In this document: positions 26,808-36,411 of the stretch, piece by piece
Layout: the number at the start of each line of letters is the position of its first letter
How positions within the stretch are numbered: position 1 is the first letter of the stretch
Assembly (NCBI RefSeq): GCF_900094575.1
Contig: NZ_FMAE01000014.1
Coordinates: forward strand, 1 to 53,932
Direction of reading: 5' to 3'
DNA length: 53,932 nucleotides
Source of the DNA: Bradyrhizobium yuanmingense
Lineage (GTDB): Bacteria > Pseudomonadota > Alphaproteobacteria > Rhizobiales > Xanthobacteraceae
Position numbers and translations under genes: made by a program
Notes under the pieces: model-generated
The model's database searches: none
Told to the model about the DNA's origin: nothing
Seen by the model: the letters and a program-made list of their open reading frames with translations, nothing else

Positions 26808-27982
26808 GCGAGTTGATCCCACAAAAACGGCAATCATGACATTGGTAGGGAAGGCGACAGCACCATTTGCGAAGCAGGGACACGAGGTGACTTACAGCAA
26901 GAAATGCAGCTTACCTCGGCGGCCCCTTGAGTCCGGCCCTCTCAGGGCCAAAAGCGCAGCCCTATTCCAGCCCAGTCAAGTACAAAGTTCGGCAGTTGAT
27001 GGGACGGTCTACACACGACGCTCGTTAAGGACCTTGACCTGACTGCAGCTCCGGCCGCGCCATCCCACTTAAGCCCCTTGCGGAACACAACTAGGCCGCA
27101 CCTGATGCACAACTTATGAAGGGCTCGGTGGAAAACGGCCAAGAGCTTAGCCTCCGCTCTTCGCGATCATCTCGCTGCTCTATGCGAGCGTTGGTGAGGC
27201 GGGTGGTACTGCATTTCTGTTGCTAATAACTTTCGTTGGTATGCCACTGCATTGTACAACAGAGGTCGGGTGGGGCACCCACTTTCGCCTGATCAAGCGG
27301 TTGCCGCAATCTCCTCGACGCCTGGGTAGGCTCAGCTCGCATTCGCGTAAGAGCATCTGCAGGCTCGATTGGTCTACCGAACCACAAACTTCCTCAATCC
27401 ATTGTGACCGGACTGGAATACCAGGATGGGAACGCATTCATGCAATGAAAAGCCGCAAGCTCTCCACCCCGATCCTGCATAGACGGCTCGAGCTCGCAGC
27501 ATCGAGAACATAGTGACTGGATGGTCGACGCCTGACCGGGCGCCCTATGTGACACTGAGAGCTGCAGGTGCATCACATCGACGCGACGCGAATGAAGGCT
27601 AACGGAGTAGATATGCGCGTCTGGCAGCGATCGATAGCTGCAAAGGCTATGTTCCAAAGAAAACTACCCAGCTGGTCACGCAGAATAGACCATACAGATA
27701 GTGTTACATCTGATGTATCTGGCCAGAATTCGCTTTGCCATCAGCAGAACGTCCACAACCGTTGTGAGTTGGTGAGCTGCATTAGACAGGAACCAGACGC
27801 CGCCGAACCAAGGCGCCCCGACGCACTCGGCCGGGGGGCTGAAAGTGCGCCGGGTTCGCCCCAACATCATCAGTACATCCGTGATGATGCTTGTGGCAAT
27901 GAGACAAGCAGCGTGGCGGAATTGAGGCTTATGCTTCGATACTAGAGATCAAAGCGAGCTTTCGTCGGCTGCGCCGACAGAC
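26808..27982. other. Gene-poor region
   Basis: About 1.2 kb with no supported gene. Open frames of 64-125 codons occur but overlap on both strands, have no ribosome binding sites and show no known domains. It ends at the NolA-type element at 27983. Confidence 0.45.
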
Positions 27983-28013
27983 TTGAATCGCACGTCGCGT
28001 CACGTTGTACTAT
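27983..28013 (+). promoter_or_regulatory. NolA-type (MerR-like) promoter, no adjacent intact gene
   Basis: TTGAAT, a 19-base spacer (CGCACGTCGCGTCACGTTG) and TACTAT. The first eight spacer positions and the GTCA-GTTG end match the other three copies. The next coding sequence on this strand is the hemN pseudogene about 490 bases downstream, so the target gene is either that, an unrecognised short RNA or peptide, or has been lost. Confidence 0.62.
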
Positions 28014-28428
28014 TGCGCTCCTCTCGCTCTCATCCAGCAAGCAACTTGTCTTTCCGTGGCACGCCGGCCTTTGACGGGAGGCATCCTTTGAACCCTGTGA
28101 GCAACCAAATCGGCTTTTGCTTGGAAAAACCGGTTTGAAAATCTGCGCCAGCTCAGCTGCTTCTGGTGAGACCTGCAATCCCTGTTTTCGTCGCAGAATG
28201 AGCAGCCCTCAGCGAATGCGGAAACGACGTGCCCTCGTATGAGCGATTGAACGTTGCGCAGGCTCGTCGGGCACGTCTAGTCGCTTCGACCGTGCTCGCA
28301 TGAGAAATTCATATCCTAAACGTTCAGATAGCCGCCAACGAGCGACTCTCACTCCCTCACCCTGCCCCTAAGCCGCGTTTGCAGTAACATCGAAAACGGG
28401 ACCAGATCTCAGAAACCACTAGGCGGGT
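28014..28428. other. Region between the NolA-type element and hemN
   Basis: No supported gene. A 15-codon frame beginning at a TTG at about 28086 follows GGGAGG closely and could be a leader peptide, but it is too short to judge. Confidence 0.3.
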
Positions 28429-28442
28429 TTGACATATCGCAA
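28429..28442 (+). promoter_or_regulatory. FixK-type (FNR/CRP family) box upstream of hemN
   Basis: TTGACATATCGCAA fits the FixK2 consensus TTG(A/C)-N6-(T/G)CAA. It lies about 60 bases before the hemN reading frame, a normal activator distance. HemN-type genes in Bradyrhizobium are known FixK2 targets under low oxygen. Confidence 0.68.
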
Positions 28443-28501
28443 AGACATTAGAGAGGGTATTCGTCAGCTTTATGCTGGCCTGAGCATTGGAAAGTTAGGA
28501 C

Positions 28502-29837
28502 TTGCAGACCTCCCTTCTGAACAAGTATTGCGATGCTCGCCTGCCTTGGTACACCATCTATCCAACCGTACCGGATTTCTCCGCGATGGTCGGTGCCGAG
28601 ACTTGTGAGACATGGCTGAGGCGACTGCCGCCCGACGAGCCCGTATCGCTCTACATCCACGTTCCGTTCTGTCGCTCTATCTGTTGGTATCGCGGCTTCC
28701 CTACAAGCCTCACTCGCAGCGAGCGACCGGTCCGCAATTACTTGGCAGTTGCGAGAGGAGATAGGCTTGGTCGCAGAGCAAGTGCCGCGCGCTCTGCCGG
28801 TGAGCGACGTGCATTTTGGCGGCGGGACGCCGACGACCATTGCACCGAGCGATTTTCTCGCCTTGATGGAACTCCTGCGCCACTGCTTTGCGTTCAAAAA
28901 ATCAGCTACCATCGCCATAGAAATCGATCCGCGTGGGGTCACGCCCGAGATGGTCGAAACGTTACAAGCGGCCGGGGTCAGCCGCGCGAGCATCGGCGTG
29001 CAAAGCTTCGATCCTATAGTTCAAAGGTCGGTCAACCGCGCGCAGAGCGAGGTGCTGACGGCTTCTGTCGTCGAAACTCTACGCCAGCATGGGATAAACC
29101 GCATCAATTTCGACCTTCTCTTCGGACTACCGCATCAAACGGTGCGGTCCTGCGTGGACACCGCGCGGACAGCTCTGGCCATGCGGCCAGACCGGCTTGC
29201 AGTTTTCGGCTATGCTCACGTCCCCTCCTATATGAAACGTCAACGCCAGCTCGATGAGAGGTCGCTGCCGGACAATATTGCCCGCGCTGAGCAAGCCGCG
29301 GCCATTGCAAATACTCTGGTCTCGGCCGGCTACCACCAGATCGGGCTCGACCATTTCGCCCTGCCCAACGACGAGCTCGCCCTAGCGCAGAAAGCTGGTC
29401 GACTGCGCCGCAACTCCCTCGGCTATTCGGCTGATACCTGCAAAACCGTAATCGGCTTAGGTCCTTCCGCGATCGGCCGTTTGCGTGAGGGTTATGTGCA
29501 GAACGAGATCGCAACCACTTCCTATCACGAACACGTTCGAGCCGGCCGCCTGGCAACCTCAAAAGGCTATTGCCTGTCGACCGAAGATCGCCTCCGCGCC
29601 GCAATCATCGAGCGTCTAATGTGCGATTTGCACGCCGACATACCAGCGATCTGTGCTGCTCACGGATTTGATCCGATTCCTCTTCTCAATTCTGCAGGCC
29701 GGCTGGGAATGCTTGCCGAAGACGGGATAGTGGACGTTGAAGGGGGTTTAATTCGGGTCAAGCAGGAGCATCGGTTCGTCGTTCGTGCGGTTGCTGCCGC
29801 ATTCGACACTTATCTCGACCGTACCCCCATTAGCTAA
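28502..29837 (+). pseudogene. hemN: hemN-type oxygen-independent coproporphyrinogen III oxidase, decayed
   Basis: HemN is a radical-SAM enzyme that makes protoporphyrinogen without oxygen, needed for heme in microaerobic nodules. Two frames together give an almost full protein. The first (28502-28745) has YPTVPDFSAMVGAETCETWL and PDEPVSLYIHVPFCRSICWY; the second (from about 28749) has DVHFGGGTPTTIAPSDFL, ASIGVQSFDPIVQRSVNRAQ and GLGPSAIGRLREGY. One base is missing around 28745-28750. In addition the third cluster cysteine of the CxxxCxxC motif has become Arg (CRSICWYR; codon at 28691). Either change alone should abolish activity. A FixK-type box remains upstream. Confidence 0.85.
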
Positions 29838-29919
29838 GCCACGCCTCGAGCGGAGTTGAAGACCCGAGTACACCTGCAGCAGTCTCGGCCTCAAGGCTCG
29901 GCTTTCTTCGGTCCTGCGA

Positions 29920-30401
29920 TCATTGGCGCGCCTCCGAGAGAAACAGGCCCTTCTGGTTTGGACCGGCCGAAGGGTTTCCTGGCGCTGCTTGAACAGCCCG
30001 GGCTGCCGACAAAGCAGTCGCGGGAGCAGCAGATGGGAGAGGAGTTAAACTCTGCAGCGAGTCGATTCGCGAGGTCAGGATCGTGATCTGATCCAGGATC
30101 CCTTTCAGGTCATCACGCTGGGCAACGGCCCGGCGCTTGAGTTCCGCGATCTCATCGTCAGCTTTCTGTTGCGCCTCCCTTATCTCGGACTGAACCTGTC
30201 TCCCGTGGTGACGGGCTCATCTTTGAAGCGACCTCCTGCACTTCTGGCGACTCGACAAATTATTCAAGATGGCCCAAAGCCACGCGCCAGAAGCGAGCCG
30301 ACGAGGACAAGCGGCAGCACCAAAACCGCGAGATTCCGTCTTGACGGCCTATGCAGGAGCGGCCGCACGTCTGAACCGGCCGCTTGAGCAATCGACTCCA
30401 T
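29920..30401 (-). pseudogene. Decayed membrane-anchored coiled-coil protein
   Basis: An ATG at 30401 preceded by GGAGGAGC starts MESIAQAAGSDVRPLLHRPS, followed by one membrane segment (NLAVLVLPLVLVGSLLARG) and then a stop. After two frame changes the same strand reads EIREAQQKADDEIAELKRR and DDLKGILDQITILTSRIDSL, a clear coiled coil. A Pro/Ala-rich tail follows, ending GPNQKGLFLSEARQ at the stop 29920-29922. So this was a single-pass protein with a cytoplasmic or periplasmic coiled coil, now broken by a nonsense and a frameshift change. I do not recognise the family. Confidence 0.6.
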
Positions 30402-31486
30402 TGCTCCTCCCTCAACATCCCTCCCAGCAGGTTTCTTTGTCGACGTGAGAGCCTACGATGCTGACGCGCTTCTAAGGGCTACTAGCGTCCACAATAAGCA
30501 ATTTCGGCCACCTTCCCGATCGGCTGCTCCTGCTTTCGATGCTATCCCCTTCAGCAACTCGACAATTTGCGCTCGTTCTCCATGATAGAGTCCCGCAGCG
30601 AGCATTGGTGGTCGTCGTTTGGCCATGGCGATGGCCCAGCATTTTGCTCATTCAGAAGAATCTTGCAGATTTTCTCGAGCGTCGCACGAATGCAAATCGT
30701 CCGCGGCTTCCTGCATTGTGTTGGATAGAGCAGCCTCGCCTCAGGCCTGACGACATCACAAACTTCATCCGGGACACGCCACATAGGCACAACGGCTGAA
30801 CGGCCGACCCGCAATGGCCGATCGGACTAGCTATCATTGCAAACTGTTCAACTCCCAATTCCGGCGGGTTGCTTGAGATGACGGATAGATGGCAAGCGTG
30901 ACCAACGAACGCCGCGCACGTTATGGACTCCGATGCAACACAGATTTTGCACTGACAACCGCGGTAACAGAGCCAGCAACGTGCTCGCAGATAGGCGGCA
31001 AAGCCGCTGTATGGCTGTTCCCTCCGGCCTCCTGGGCCATCCGGTTAGACCTTCTGGTGTGATTGCCGGACGCGCAAATTCAAAGGCGCGCCTCGGCGAG
31101 CTTGGCGATTGTCTCGTCTTTCCGTGACAACGATGCCGATGAAGCGCTTCGTGAAGCCTGGTCTCACCGCCAAATCGGCTGACTCACGGTGAGCAAAGTG
31201 GAGATTCGCAACGCTTTCGTGCCCATTGCAGCGAGGCGCTGCGCGCTCGTGATTAGCATCTTGATGAACCAACGCTCGGGGCTGGCTCTCGGCGCACCGG
31301 CCTCGTTCATAGCCGTGGTTGCGAAGCGGATCATCACGTCGCGAGCTAACAGCTTTACAAGGCGTGGATGGTTCTTGTCGGAACAATCGAGATCCAGCTC
31401 GCCGTCCTCGCCCTCGAACGAGAAAACCCTGAGAGCTTACCGTTCGCCAATCAGGCCGCAGCGCAATCTATTCATGGCCGGGAAAG
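30402..31486. other. Gene-poor region with minor remnant
   Basis: About 1.1 kb without an intact gene. On the minus strand, about 30480-30610 reads YHGERAQIVELLKGIASKAG and then a coding-like run before a stop, with no start, so it is probably another gene remnant upstream of the coiled-coil pseudogene. Nothing recognised in the rest. Confidence 0.4.
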
Positions 31487-33085
31487 ATGAAAGCAAGCTG
31501 CGCCGTGCGTGATCGCTTTCTTGAGACGAGTTTGCCGTGGGGATACCCGGCGGCCAAAGCACTTTCCTTTAATTTAAAGCCGAGAGGAAAGCAACATTGG
31601 CTTGTTATCGCAGTTTCGCTCGCAGCTTATCTGGTCGACAATTCCGTACTGGCACAAACCGCCAGCGGGTTTGATCCTAGGAGCCACCCTGTGGATCAGG
31701 CCAGCAAAAGACGAAAGGCTTCTGATCCGGCCGAAAAGCTCCGGATGGGCCTGGCAACCAGCCCTCGTGCCCCGGCGCCAGCACCAAATCCCGGCGCGCC
31801 TTTCGAAAAGCGCGCTCGTGCGGACAGAGCTACTCAGACTAGAACGCAAAAGACGGTCGATCCCTTCGCACGGTACGACAATCTGCGTGAAAAAGGAGTG
31901 TGGTTCAACATACCCGGCGCTGTGGACACGATCGATCAGGACAAGGGCGGCGTTAGATCGGCGCTTGCAGATGTCGGCATCGGTTACATCGGCTGGACAC
32001 ACAACAGCTTTGCAAACAACCTGCTGCCGAATGCCGCCAGAAGTACTATCGCAAACCAGCTCTATATGGGCCAGAATCCGACCTTCGCGTCGGCAAACTT
32101 CATGATCGTCACCTACGATCTCAGCCGGCTTGGCATTTCCGACGGACAAATTGTCATAGGGGCCGAGCAGCAACACTGGACGTGGGATCGCCCGGGACCA
32201 GATCGAGTGGGGCTCAATACGCTCGCCTACTACCAGACTTTCTTCGACAAGACACTAGAGCTTAAACTCGGCTATCTCAGAAACCAAAATGAATTCACCG
32301 GCACATTGTTCGGAGGGATTACAGGATCGAACATGTCTGCCTTGTTCCAGGGGGGCATGAGCACCAATGCCGCACCGACGCCCGCGGTCAACCTGAAGTA
32401 CAATTTTGACCGTGGCTTGTACAACAAGGTCTCCGTCCAGCGCTCAATTAGCCCAGATGGTCCCTATGTCCAGATAACGGAGAATCCCACGGGCTTGAAC
32501 TGGAGCACGCCCCATGCAGGCATTCTTCTCATTGATGAAGCCGGCTACAAGAGCAAGGCAGCTCCCGGCGTACCCGATACGTGGCTGCGGGCGGGCGTTG
32601 GTTTCAACACCAGCCGGTACACGAGTTTGACGGATCCCAAGCGAGGGAGGGAAAGCGGGAATAACTTTCACTACATCGCTGCGGACAGGCAGTTCTGGCA
32701 GAACGACCCCGATGGGATCCCATCTCGCGGCATCTATGGCGGCTTCTCCATCATGGAAGCTCCGCCGGACCTGAACAGGATCAGCCGGTATTCTGAGCTT
32801 CGTCTTTACGCGAGGGGAGCATTTGACAGTCGGCCCAGTGATCTGATTGCACTCGTTGCTAGCAACACGAGCTGGAGCAAATTTGCGGTGGATGCTGCCC
32901 TCGCCAAAGGGCAGCTTGCGCATCGCGACACAACAGCAATCACCGCAACATATACCGCCCATCTCGCTCCGGGAATATATGCAGGGGTCGGACTGTCATA
33001 CATTCATAACCCGACAAGCATCACGCACACACCCCAGACTAAAGACGCGCTCAATCTGTTGCTATCTACGTTAATATTCTTCTGA
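31487..33085 (+). CDS. OprB-family carbohydrate-selective outer membrane porin
   Basis: A 532-residue outer membrane porin of the OprB type that would let sugars cross the outer membrane. A hydrophobic signal (HWLVIAVSLAAYLVDNSVLA, about residues 37-56) is followed by a long low-complexity linker rich in Ala, Pro and Lys. The OprB barrel then follows: FNIPGAVDTIDQDKGGVRSA; GYIGWTHNSFANNLLP; RLGISDGQIVIGAEQQHW; SRYSELRLYARGAF. The last residue is Phe, as in outer membrane barrels. The N-terminal 35 residues before the signal look unusual, and an internal start may be used. It stands alone on the plus strand. Confidence 0.85.
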   Translation: MKASCAVRDRFLETSLPWGYPAAKALSFNLKPRGKQHWLVIAVSLAAYLVDNSVLAQTASGFDPRSHPVDQASKRRKASDPAEKLRMGLATSPRAPAPAPNPGAPFEKRARADRATQTRTQKTVDPFARYDNLREKGVWFNIPGAVDTIDQDKGGVRSALADVGIGYIGWTHNSFANNLLPNAARSTIANQLYMGQNPTFASANFMIVTYDLSRLGISDGQIVIGAEQQHWTWDRPGPDRVGLNTLAYYQTFFDKTLELKLGYLRNQNEFTGTLFGGITGSNMSALFQGGMSTNAAPTPAVNLKYNFDRGLYNKVSVQRSISPDGPYVQITENPTGLNWSTPHAGILLIDEAGYKSKAAPGVPDTWLRAGVGFNTSRYTSLTDPKRGRESGNNFHYIAADRQFWQNDPDGIPSRGIYGGFSIMEAPPDLNRISRYSELRLYARGAFDSRPSDLIALVASNTSWSKFAVDAALAKGQLAHRDTTAITATYTAHLAPGIYAGVGLSYIHNPTSITHTPQTKDALNLLLSTLIFF

Positions 33086-33381
33086 TCATCGCAACCGCCA
33101 TTGTGCTACCAACTCCTCGTGACCCGAGGGACTTGAGCTTGGCGATCTCTTTGAAAGGATCCGCCGCATCTGCGCTAGCCAGGCATTGTTGCTCGGCTTG
33201 ACGGAAAGTCGCTGACCCGGCGGTGACGTGCGCGAGTTCAGCGGGGACGCGAATAGCAACAGACTCGTTGAAGCATTAAAGTATCTACGGACCTTTCGCT
33301 CGACGGGGGCGTCGTGCCCATCGTGCGTTCAAGGCGCACTCGCGCTAATCTCAATCCTTCCCCCACAGAACCGGACTCTCA
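33086..33381. other. Intergenic region after the porin gene
   Basis: About 300 bases with no supported gene and no clear terminator for the porin. Confidence 0.45.
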
Positions 33382-33890
33382 TCAATCCGGACGCCACACC
33401 CACGGACACGGATCGATGGCGCCCCTGTGCAGGACCGCGCGCCGCACGAGGCTAATCGGCAAGAGGAGCATCAGGGTGGGCAGGATAATACGCCCGTACC
33501 GTCGGCTCTCCACGAAGGACAGGTCCTTGTCGGTCCAGAGCAGCTTCTTAAGAGCAGCTTCGCTGCCTACTGGATCATCTGGGCGACCAATCCATACCCT
33601 TGCCGTGTTCCGTCCCTTCGCAGGAGCTTCAGCAGCTCGAAAGGACTTACGTGACGAGCTTCAGCGGCAATGAAAGCATCCCTTGGCCTCTCGTTCTTCG
33701 TTGATCCAGAAGAGTTTACTGTGATGAGGAGCAGTTCTCGAGGGGGGATCGACGCAGAGCAGGGCTCTCGGGAGGAACCCTCGGGTAAGCGTTGCGGGAG
33801 GGCCCTATCGATCGGGGTGCACACGGCGTTGGCGAGAGACAGTCGTCTTCGAGACCAACCTCGTGTCTGAGTACGAGCATTGAAGTTGTA
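33382..33890 (-). pseudogene. Decayed gene of unknown family
   Basis: Two overlapping minus-strand frames read as protein but neither has a good start. The upstream frame (about 33890-33567) reads IPPRELLLITVNSSGSTK, FIAAEARHVSPFELLKLLRR. The downstream frame (33600-33382) reads TARVWIGRPDDPVGSEAALK, LSFVESRRYGRIILPTLMLL, ending PWVWRPD. The first would continue into the second after one frameshift near 33590. The last part has a possible membrane segment. I do not recognise the family. Confidence 0.4.
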
Positions 33891-34044
33891 GCACGATAAA
33901 CCGACCGCCAGCACCATCGCCAACGTCACGCCTCAGCTCTGCAATCTACATCGACTGGCTGCATGGCCCATCAAGCGCGACGTGAGCGAAGGCCGCGCGC
34001 GAACTGCCCGCCGAGCAATTGGAAATGCAGCCAAGTTTGATTCT

Positions 34045-36294
34045 TCAGCCACGTTCGGGATAGGCGCGAACGCGCCGGCGTCCCTCGCTTTCCACCAACT
34101 CGCCCCTATAAGGCACTCCACGGATATCGAAATAGGTCGGGCGCCCAACTTCGGGCATGATGCGCTGCCCTTCAAGGACGCGGACAAGGTAATCGGGCAG
34201 GAATCGCTCCCGGTGCTCCCATCCGCCCCGAATCAAGTACCCAAGATCGACTGTACCTTCGTCGGGTCGCGCGGCCCTGACGATCTGCGGGGGACGATAG
34301 AGGGGCTGCGATGGGCCAGCTTCGTTTATCCCGCCAGCGCGCGCGTGGTGGATCAGGCGAACATCCATGGGGCCTTCCGGCCCGACAGTCGCGGAATAGT
34401 GCTCCCCATTGATCGCAAACTGACTTGGCCCGAACTGGTTTGGCAGCAGATTGATATTGCTCAAGACATCGATCAACACGTCTGAAGCCGCCTGGGAGCC
34501 GTGGCGCCAGTCGGCGCCAACGATCGCTCCGATATCCCGCAGCTCCGGAGCCGGCCCCGGCGGTCCTGCGAACCACGAGGTGACTGCAAATTCAGGTGCT
34601 GGCGCAGAGCGCGCATCGTCACGCAAGTCGTGCGGTGTGGGTGGATCCAGATCAACGAAGGAGTCGAGACCGCCGTAGATGTTTGACGATCGGGGCCTTA
34701 CCGATGACGGCGATGCGGGTTCTTGCATCTGTTGCCCAAGCCAGGCCCAGGCTCCCTGGCTCGGGGTGGCCGGAGTAGCAGGAAGCTCGAGCGGCGGATG
34801 AGCTTGCGCGGCCCAGTGCGGCGCTGGCACTGGTGAGGCGGGTTCGTGGATTTGCTCGCCAATCCAATCCCGGGCTGCCGCGCTCGGCGTTGCCGGGGCT
34901 GCGGGAAGCTGTTGCGACGAACCGGCCTGCCAATCGCTAGGCGCTCGCATCGATGTGGTGGGCCCGTGGATCTGCTCGCCAAGCCAATCCCAGGCTCCCG
35001 CGCTCGGGGTGGCTGGCGTTGCAGGAGGCTCCTGCATTGAGTGCGGCTGTCGAGCAGCTTCCCAAGAAGGCTGGCCCGGATCGTCAGGAGGCCGCAATCC
35101 AAGCGCCCTGTTCGCCTCCAGGATTTGCTCGTATTGGCCAAGCTTGACTAGATCAGGCTTGATCTTGCCGTCCTTGGTTTCGCGCCTGTATTCCTCGACG
35201 TCCCGGTCAAGCGCTGGGGTGGAAAGTCTGCCAGCCATTGCCGGCCGATCATGCGTCTGCAGCCACTCACTTAGCCTATACATGCGGCGAGCTTGCCTGT
35301 CGATCGTCTCCGGCTCGATCCTGTGCGCCGCCTTTTCCGCCGCCGACCACATGTCGATGAGGATTGCGTCCGCGCGGTGAGGGGCCAGTCGGCGGAGATC
35401 AGGCGCCAGGGCGTTTCCGGCACCGACCTCGCGGAGCTTCTTCAAGGCCGCTTTGATGCGTCTGCTTCTGTCCTTTGCGTAGGTATCGACATCCTCATCC
35501 AGCTCAGCTTCCAGCTGACGGTTTTCCACCTCCGGGTTGTCCTGCTGCGCGTTTTCTGATTCCCGTTGAATTCGATCCGCAATTGAGGGCCTTCCGGCCG
35601 TGCTCAGGCGCGCGCTCAAATGGCGCAAATCGGCTGCGGCATTCTTGATCGTGCCGTCGGTGAGGTTACCCGCCGCCTTGTTTCTGAAATCTCTTATCAG
35701 CACCTCGTCCTCCTCTGGGACAGCGCGCGTCCGGCCTGGCTGGCGAGCATAGTCAATGCGAAGGGTCGTGGAAAAGGCATCCCCCTGTCCCGCATTGCGC
35801 GAGTACTTTTCGCTGCTGCTCCCGCCAAAAGCCTTGCCGATTCCCGACTTGAAGCGTGACCATAATCCGCCGCTCTTTCCGCTCTTGGCCGACGCGGCAG
35901 ACTCTGCGTCTGGAAAGCTGTAGCGCGCGCTGCTGAACGGATCATCTCGCAAGCCGGACTGCGGCACTTGCGCCGAAGCGGGAAGCTGGAAGCTGGGAAT
36001 GTCTACGCTCCGGCGCGTGCCGCCCAGCGCACTCTCCCTAAAAGCGGAGTCCGGCGGCACCCGCATCGAACCGCCGAAATCCTCCGGCCGGACTGCTCGC
36101 CCCCCTCCTGCGGGAGCCCGATCAGGCGAATTTGAGTTGCTTTCATCTGACGGATCGAGACTCAAATCCTCCAGCCGCCGTTCAAAACCACGGCGCTCCC
36201 TTTGGTTGTCTCCTCGCTGCGCGGTCCGCTCTTGCAGGGCGGCGTACTCCCGCATCCAGGCTCCTGAATCGAAGAATGGGTCAACCGGATCCAC
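34045..36294 (-). CDS. Candidate type III secreted effector with internal repeats
   Basis: A 749-residue hydrophilic protein rich in Pro, Ser, Arg and Ala. The GTG at 36294 (MDPVDPFFDSG) follows AGGAG by six bases and lies 87 bases after a tts box (36381-36411), which rules out the longer upstream frame. Helical segments resembling repeat units of known rhizobial effectors lie at about 290-400 (DLRHLSARLSTAGRPSIADR; RMYRLSEWLQTHDRPAMAGR). Three repeats of PATPATPS-x2-AWDWLGEQI type follow at about 420-530. Two copies of a 65-residue module with W-x-H, the block DVLIDVL (first copy) or DYLVRVL (second), and G-x-P-x-F-x-I-x-G-x-x-Y end the protein (about 585-648 and 681-745). No enzyme motif was recognised. 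Probably translocated into plant cells under TtsI control. Confidence 0.75.
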   Translation of the reverse strand: MDPVDPFFDSGAWMREYAALQERTAQRGDNQRERRGFERRLEDLSLDPSDESNSNSPDRAPAGGGRAVRPEDFGGSMRVPPDSAFRESALGGTRRSVDIPSFQLPASAQVPQSGLRDDPFSSARYSFPDAESAASAKSGKSGGLWSRFKSGIGKAFGGSSSEKYSRNAGQGDAFSTTLRIDYARQPGRTRAVPEEDEVLIRDFRNKAAGNLTDGTIKNAAADLRHLSARLSTAGRPSIADRIQRESENAQQDNPEVENRQLEAELDEDVDTYAKDRSRRIKAALKKLREVGAGNALAPDLRRLAPHRADAILIDMWSAAEKAAHRIEPETIDRQARRMYRLSEWLQTHDRPAMAGRLSTPALDRDVEEYRRETKDGKIKPDLVKLGQYEQILEANRALGLRPPDDPGQPSWEAARQPHSMQEPPATPATPSAGAWDWLGEQIHGPTTSMRAPSDWQAGSSQQLPAAPATPSAAARDWIGEQIHEPASPVPAPHWAAQAHPPLELPATPATPSQGAWAWLGQQMQEPASPSSVRPRSSNIYGGLDSFVDLDPPTPHDLRDDARSAPAPEFAVTSWFAGPPGPAPELRDIGAIVGADWRHGSQAASDVLIDVLSNINLLPNQFGPSQFAINGEHYSATVGPEGPMDVRLIHHARAGGINEAGPSQPLYRPPQIVRAARPDEGTVDLGYLIRGGWEHRERFLPDYLVRVLEGQRIMPEVGRPTYFDIRGVPYRGELVESEGRRRVRAYPERG
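34700..35035 (-). repeat. Three tandem Pro/Trp repeats inside the effector gene
   Basis: Three copies, about 125 bases apart, encode PATPATPSAGAWDWLGEQIH, PAAPATPSAAARDWIGEQIH and PATPATPSQGAWAWLGQQMQ, each followed by Pro and a variable stretch of about 16 residues. They are conserved but not identical, so they are older duplications kept in frame. Confidence 0.85.
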
Positions 36295-36380
36295 CCTGCT
36301 CTCCTCATGTTTGTACAGGCCGGACAGCAATCGGTACGGCCTCGTAGCAGATCGTCTAGCAAGAAACAGATTGTGGATTG

Positions 36381-36411
36381 TTGTAGCCGCAGCCTTTCGA
36401 AAAGCTGACGA
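36381..36411 (-). promoter_or_regulatory. tts box of the effector gene at 34045-36294
   Basis: The minus strand reads TCGTCAGCTTTTCGAAAGGC followed by a GCGGCTA element, matching the TtsI-binding tts box (TCGTCAG-CTTnTCGnAAGC, ending in CTA). The spacing to the GTG start (87 bases) is normal for tts-box genes. Confidence 0.85.

Noticed and set aside
26808..27982. Search for tRNA, rRNA, CRISPR or attachment sites in gene-poor stretches
   Set aside because: No cloverleaf-like sequences, no regularly spaced repeats and no clear direct repeats were seen by eye; this was not tested by a program.
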